Source: Paenibacillus_D sp047238105 (lineage in GTDB: Bacteria > Bacillota > Bacilli > Paenibacillales > Paenibacillaceae). Taken from it: a stretch of 64,000 nt of DNA. The stretch spans positions 2,728,001 to 2,792,000 of the forward strand of contig NZ_JBDFMD010000001.1 in the NCBI RefSeq assembly GCF_047238105.1. Direction: 5' to 3'. The position numbers were made by a program, and so were the translations under genes. The notes beneath the pieces were generated by a model that saw only the letters and a list, made by a program, of their open reading frames with translations, made no database searches and had not been told where the DNA came from. Shown here in pieces: positions 60,199 to 64,000 of the stretch; position 1 is the stretch's first letter, and each line of letters opens with the position of its first letter.

Positions 60199-61593
60199 TC
60201 ACTCAATATCACGGCGTCCCTGCACCTGCGCCTGGGCTTTGTCCGCGACCGCGTCCAGCGCTTCCTGGGCCGTCTGCTGTCCGAGCCATACCTTATCCAG
60301 TGCCGGCGTGACGACATCCATAATCTTGCTGAAGTTCTTCACGTAGCCTGTCGGTGTCTGATGGCTGCTCGCCAGCAGCACCTCGACGATCGCGTCCTTG
60401 TAGCCCGATGGGCGGGACGGCAGCCCCTCCGTCCAGCGAGCGAGCAGCTCCGGCTCGGTATACCAGCTCTTGTAAGACGGCATCCAGGTGCCGGCCGTGA
60501 TCATATCAATAGACGATTCGGGGTCGATCAGATACTTGATCAGCTCCCACGATTCCTGCGGATACCGGGTTGACTCGAACATCGAGAACATGCCGCAGAC
60601 AATCGTCGTCATCGGTTCTTTCATGACAGGCAACACACCTACGTTGTAGTCAAAATTGGACTGCGCCAGCGCTGTCGAAGCCCACTGGCCGTCGATCGCC
60701 ATCGCCACCTTCTTCGTCTGCAGCGCCACGTTGGTCGCCGGGATGTTCTTCGCCTGCACCGGCGACGGGGCGACATGATGGACATTGATCAGATCGGAGA
60801 TGTTCTGGAACACTTCCACCGCCTCCGGCTGGTTGAGCGCAAAGGTCTGGCCGTCCTCGGAGACGAAGTCGCCGCCGTTGGAATAGATAAAGTTACTGTA
60901 GCTGCCCCACCAGGTAGGAAAATTGATGCCGTACTGCTTGATGTTCTTGGGATCAAAGCCGGGATCGTTGGCGTTGCGCCCTTGTGTATCCAGGGTCATC
61001 AGCTTCGCCGCCTCGACGAACTCATCCCACGTCCACGCCTCCGACGCCTTGGACGGCGGCGGCTCGACACCCGCGTCTGCGAACATGGCTTCATTGTAGA
61101 ACAAACCGAACGACTCCGGTCCTGGTGCGATACCGATGACGTGGCCCGGCTCCAGCGAATACAGCAGGTTTGGCACCAGATCATCAAGGCTCAGGTCGGG
61201 ATCGTTGTCCAGGAACTCCTGAAGGTTGTGGAACCTGCCTTCCTCAGCCAAGGGAAAGGCGATCGTCCCGGACTCCATCATGGCGATATCCGGCACATCA
61301 TTGCCGGCCACCATCGTCGTCAGCTTAGTATCATAGTCTGCTGCGATATGCTGCAGGTCCACTGTAATATGCGAGAACTCCTCTTCGAAACGGTCGATCG
61401 CCACCTTGTAAGCTGCCAATTCATCCGGCGCCCCCCAGACGGTCATGCGCAGCGTAATCGGATCCTGGCCTCCCGGCTCACCGCCGCTAGGCGGTGTCGG
61501 GTCGGCAGCCGGTCGTGTACAGCCGGTTAATGCCGCTGCCAGCAGTGATGCCGCCATCAGCATGGACATGGTTTGTTTCACACGCAACTTCAT
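60199..61593 (-). CDS. Carbohydrate-binding lipoprotein of ABC importer
   Basis: 464 residues: lipoprotein signal peptide with LTGC lipobox (Cys about 25), Pro/Gly-rich tether, then a family 1-type extracellular binding protein (ITLRMTVWGAPDELAAYKVA, VPDIAMMESGTIAFPLAEEG, VALQTKKVAMAIDGQWASTA). It should bind arabino-oligosaccharides at the cell surface and deliver them to the permeases. It is the first gene of the operon; the promoter 70-100 bases upstream carries a cre-like site. ATG 61593 follows GAGAGGGG. Confidence 0.9.
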   Translation of the reverse strand: MKLRVKQTMSMLMAASLLAAALTGCTRPAADPTPPSGGEPGGQDPITLRMTVWGAPDELAAYKVAIDRFEEEFSHITVDLQHIAADYDTKLTTMVAGNDVPDIAMMESGTIAFPLAEEGRFHNLQEFLDNDPDLSLDDLVPNLLYSLEPGHVIGIAPGPESFGLFYNEAMFADAGVEPPPSKASEAWTWDEFVEAAKLMTLDTQGRNANDPGFDPKNIKQYGINFPTWWGSYSNFIYSNGGDFVSEDGQTFALNQPEAVEVFQNISDLINVHHVAPSPVQAKNIPATNVALQTKKVAMAIDGQWASTALAQSNFDYNVGVLPVMKEPMTTIVCGMFSMFESTRYPQESWELIKYLIDPESSIDMITAGTWMPSYKSWYTEPELLARWTEGLPSRPSGYKDAIVEVLLASSHQTPTGYVKNFSKIMDVVTPALDKVWLGQQTAQEALDAVADKAQAQVQGRRDIE

Positions 61594-61661
61594 GGATAGT
61601 TGCCCCTCTCTGGATCATCGATTTGTCGGATACTTCGCATAGCTGCAGTCTATGTGACCTC

Positions 61662-61688
61662 AGTATAGGGTATATTACAGCGCTTACA
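61662..61688 (-). promoter_or_regulatory. Promoter with cre-like (CcpA) site
   Basis: Minus strand TATACT (61667-61662) is a good -10 box. Just upstream TGTAAGCGCTGTAA (61688-61675) matches the catabolite-responsive element consensus TGWAARCGYTWWCW in most positions and occupies the -35/spacer zone. Repression by CcpA when preferred sugars are present would suit an arabinan-utilisation operon. The -35 box is weak, as expected if activation is needed. Confidence 0.5.
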
Positions 61689-61782
61689 TATTCCTAATAT
61701 TTTTGGTTTGGTGGACTATTATTGGGGATACGATTCTGCCCTCTGCGGCACTTCTCATCAAACCAGGGTCCACTCCCCCTGC

Positions 61783-63549
61783 TTAGAGAGGGAGGGTAAG
61801 GAAGATCGTCGTCCCCTGGCCGGGGGAGGAGACGATGTCGATACCGTAAGGCTCGCCGTAGGCGAGGCGGATACGGGCGATAGTGTTCTGGATGCCGATG
61901 GATGCCGAAGGTTCATACAGGATGCGCTCCACGGTTCCGCTGTCCATGCCGATGCCGTTGTCCTCGATAGCGAAGCGGCGCATCTCTCCCTCCCGCCAGC
62001 CGCGGATGCTGATGACACCGCCCGTCTCGAGATGTGCGAAGCCGTGCAAGATCGCATTTTCCACAAACGGCTGGAACAGCAGGCGCGGCAGCTTGCTCTC
62101 CTGCAGTACAGGGTCGATATCGTAAGCTACGGCGAACTTGTCCTCGAACCGCACAGCCATGATGAAGAAGTAGCTCCGCATCCAATCCAGTTCCTCCGCG
62201 AGTGTCACCGCGTCCCACTCTTTGCGAGCCGTGTACTGCAGCATGTGCGAGAGACAGATGAGCATTTTGCTGAGTTCCCGCTGTCCGTTCTCGATCGCGG
62301 TCCAGTTCATGACATTCAAGGTATTGTACAGAAAATGCGGGTTCATCTGCATGTTGAGCGCCCGGATCTCCGCTTCCTGTTCCTTCAACCGGCTCTCATA
62401 ATTCTCCGTGACCAGCCGCCGGATGCGGTCGTTCATCCGGTTGAAGCGCTGCATGAGCAAGCCGAACTCGTCCTGGTCGCGGACTGCCAGACGAGTATGG
62501 AAATCCCCTTCGCCCACGGATCGCATCGCTCCGACCAGCCGCTTGATGGGGTTCGTGATCTTGCCCGAGATGACGTAGGCGAAAGCCAGTGCGACTACGA
62601 TCATCAGCAGCGACAGCAGCAGTGTCGAGTTGCGAACCGCGGGGACCAGCTCGGCGACCAGCGCGGACTGCGGCGTGATGACGATCGACAGCCAGCCCGT
62701 CACCCGGGAGCGATCATAGCAGACGATAACCGTCTCGCCGTCCAGCGTCATCCGCTTGGTGCCGCTGTTCAATTGCTGCAGCTCGTCTACCCACTCGCTG
62801 GCGTAACGCTGGCTGATCTGTTCCCGATCGCTGCCTGCTACGACGCTATTGTCCTGATCCAGGATCAGGTAGCTGGAGCCCGGCGGGATGCTCTGCTCGA
62901 ACAGTGCCATCAGCGATTCGGCCTTAAAGCTGACCACCAGTACCGGCCGCTCCACCTCCGGCTTCATCCGCTCCAGGGACAAATCGTTCTGATAAGTGAA
63001 ATCCACGACCCGGGTGGCCGAATATAAGTAGCGAAAGTCCAGTCTGCCTTGACCCAGATAGTCCTGACCGAACATGTCGGCGAAGTCGTATGTGGGATAC
63101 CAGATCATCCGGCCGCCCGCCTCCACCGCTTCCCGGTAGATGTCCGACTCCTGCGGGCGGCCTTGGGGCAGACTCTGGCCGAACGTAAAATAAGACGTCC
63201 ACAGCTGATAGGCATAGACGTCTTCAATGAGCGAGAAATACGACCGGAGCACGCTGTTGACCCGCCTGTCGGCCTGCAGCAATTCGGATTCATCGGCCGG
63301 ATCGAGCGTATTGAAGATTTCGAATAACTCCCTGTCGACGAACAGCGACTGGCTGTTACGCTCGACGAATCCCAGCTTCGTATCGATAACCTCGTTGTTC
63401 TGGATGAGGATACTCTGGACATTTTGCCGGGCCTGGCCGGTAACGACTTGGAGGCTCTTCGTATAGAAGATGATTCCTGCCGTCACGAGCGGCACGACGA
63501 CAAGGAACACATAACTGGCCAGCAGCCGGGTGCGAAAGGTCGGTTTCAT
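61783..63549 (-). CDS. YesM-type sensor histidine kinase
   Basis: 588 residues: helix 1 (about 8-30), a large extracellular sensing domain of about 240 residues, helix 2 (about 276-300), HAMP, then a His_kinase domain with phospho-acceptor in QMNPHFLYNTLN and a HATPase domain (QPFVENAILHGFAH, DNGIGMD, SIGIQNTIARIRLAYG). ATG 63549 follows GAGAGGGG and shares one base with the regulator's stop (TGATG). With the YesN-type regulator it should activate the arabinose-polymer operon on sensing an extracellular oligosaccharide. Confidence 0.93.
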   Translation of the reverse strand: MKPTFRTRLLASYVFLVVVPLVTAGIIFYTKSLQVVTGQARQNVQSILIQNNEVIDTKLGFVERNSQSLFVDRELFEIFNTLDPADESELLQADRRVNSVLRSYFSLIEDVYAYQLWTSYFTFGQSLPQGRPQESDIYREAVEAGGRMIWYPTYDFADMFGQDYLGQGRLDFRYLYSATRVVDFTYQNDLSLERMKPEVERPVLVVSFKAESLMALFEQSIPPGSSYLILDQDNSVVAGSDREQISQRYASEWVDELQQLNSGTKRMTLDGETVIVCYDRSRVTGWLSIVITPQSALVAELVPAVRNSTLLLSLLMIVVALAFAYVISGKITNPIKRLVGAMRSVGEGDFHTRLAVRDQDEFGLLMQRFNRMNDRIRRLVTENYESRLKEQEAEIRALNMQMNPHFLYNTLNVMNWTAIENGQRELSKMLICLSHMLQYTARKEWDAVTLAEELDWMRSYFFIMAVRFEDKFAVAYDIDPVLQESKLPRLLFQPFVENAILHGFAHLETGGVISIRGWREGEMRRFAIEDNGIGMDSGTVERILYEPSASIGIQNTIARIRLAYGEPYGIDIVSSPGQGTTIFLTLPL

Positions 63550-64000
63550 CAAGACCCCTCTCTCCCTTGCAGCAGAGCGGCGTGACGATGTGCCTCGGGC
63601 GACAAGCCGAACCGCCTCTTGAACACCCGGCAAAAATATTTGGTGTCCGTGTACCCGCATTGCGCCGCTACCTCATAGATCTTCAATCGGTTGTCGGCAA
63701 GCAGCCCGGCCGCCCGCGTCATGCGCGCCTCCAGCAGATGCTCAGTGAACGTCTTGCCGGTATGGTGCTTGATCCAGGTGCTGAAGTAGGACGGATTGAA
63801 GAAGAACCGCTCTGCCGCCTGCTCCAATGTGACCAGCTCCTGCAGATGATCCTCGATCCACTTGACGCATTGGTCTGCCAATTCCTGATCGCGGTCCCCT
63901 CGTCCGGCATGCAGCACCCGGTGCAGGGCGAGCAGGTGCAGCTCCAGCACCTCCATCAGCTCCCTGAAGGTGCGGCACGCCGGCACTTCCGCCACCGCCG
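63549..64000 (-). CDS. YesN-type AraC-family response regulator, N-terminus outside window
   Basis: Only the C-terminal 150 residues are visible. They contain a linker helix and an AraC-type double helix-turn-helix: YFSTWIKHHTGKTFTEHLLEARM as the first and KIYEVAAQCGYTDTKYFCRVFKRRFGLSPEAHR as the second. The receiver domain expected for a YesN partner would lie beyond the right edge. It is translationally coupled to the YesM kinase, and the pair lies upstream of the GH43/GH127 transport locus it probably controls. Confidence 0.88.
   Translation of the reverse strand, partial: AVAEVPACRTFRELMEVLELHLLALHRVLHAGRGDRDQELADQCVKWIEDHLQELVTLEQAAERFFFNPSYFSTWIKHHTGKTFTEHLLEARMTRAAGLLADNRLKIYEVAAQCGYTDTKYFCRVFKRRFGLSPEAHRHAALLQGREGS

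Overview
The window looks like chromosomal DNA from a fairly GC-rich, spore-former-type Firmicute, most likely Paenibacillus or a close relative. This is an inference from gene content: strong AGGAGG-type ribosome sites with frequent TTG and GTG starts, a B. subtilis-type pspA-ydjGHI operon, an S-layer-anchored surface protein, a YesM/YesN sensor pair beside a carbohydrate ABC transporter, sugar transporters without their own ATPase, and a copper-amine-oxidase N-terminal domain protein. I saw no tRNA, rRNA, CRISPR array or prophage.

Layout. 1-10.4 kb (minus): aldo/keto reductase (cut by the window edge), a hypothetical protein, an operon of an XpaC-like protein, a membrane-anchored binding-protein/VWA fusion and TelA, then a P-type cation ATPase, an AbrB-family membrane protein and a PAP2-like protein. 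10.4-14.3 kb (minus): lspA, a CocE-type hydrolase and an FAD-linked oxidase whose promoter carries a clear operator-like repeat. 14.6-20.7 kb (plus): a self-contained block with its own promoter, holding a metallophosphoesterase, two sugar permeases, a lipoprotein binding protein, a GntR regulator and a tyrosine-phosphatase-like protein; it looks compositionally different from its surroundings. 20.7-25.2 kb (minus): pspA-ydjG-ydjH-ydjI stress operon and two small membrane proteins. 25.3-25.8 kb: tandem 51-bp repeats. 25.8-28.5 kb (plus): two-component system and a membrane protein.

28.5-38.9 kb is the most interesting region: a long minus-strand catabolic operon (NMT1-type ABC transporter, Rieske oxygenase, cupin, creatininase-family amidohydrolase, RutB-like cysteine hydrolase, flavin-dependent monooxygenase, FAH-family hydrolase) facing a PucR regulator. 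Together they suggest import, oxygenation and stepwise hydrolysis of a nitrogen-containing, probably ring-shaped compound that I cannot name. Two of its intergenic gaps carry related roughly 115-123 nt elements that keep the same foldable architecture while paired bases change together, which makes them candidates for a cis-regulatory RNA.

38.9-45.5 kb: CHRD protein, GNAT and NUDIX genes, copper-amine-oxidase-domain protein, an SDR/aldo-keto reductase pair facing an HxlR regulator, and a tandem class II aldolase protein. 45.6-48.6 kb: a polyprenyl synthetase gene cut just after its start codon by an IS200/IS605-type element carrying only a frameshifted tnpB; removing the element on paper restores the reading frame. 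48.7-55.4 kb: PH-domain protein, a large RCC1/Ig/SLH surface protein and a 7TM histidine kinase/response regulator pair. 55.5-64 kb: an arabinose-polymer utilisation locus (GH43, GH127, ABC transporter, YesM/YesN) with a catabolite-repression-like site in the promoter.
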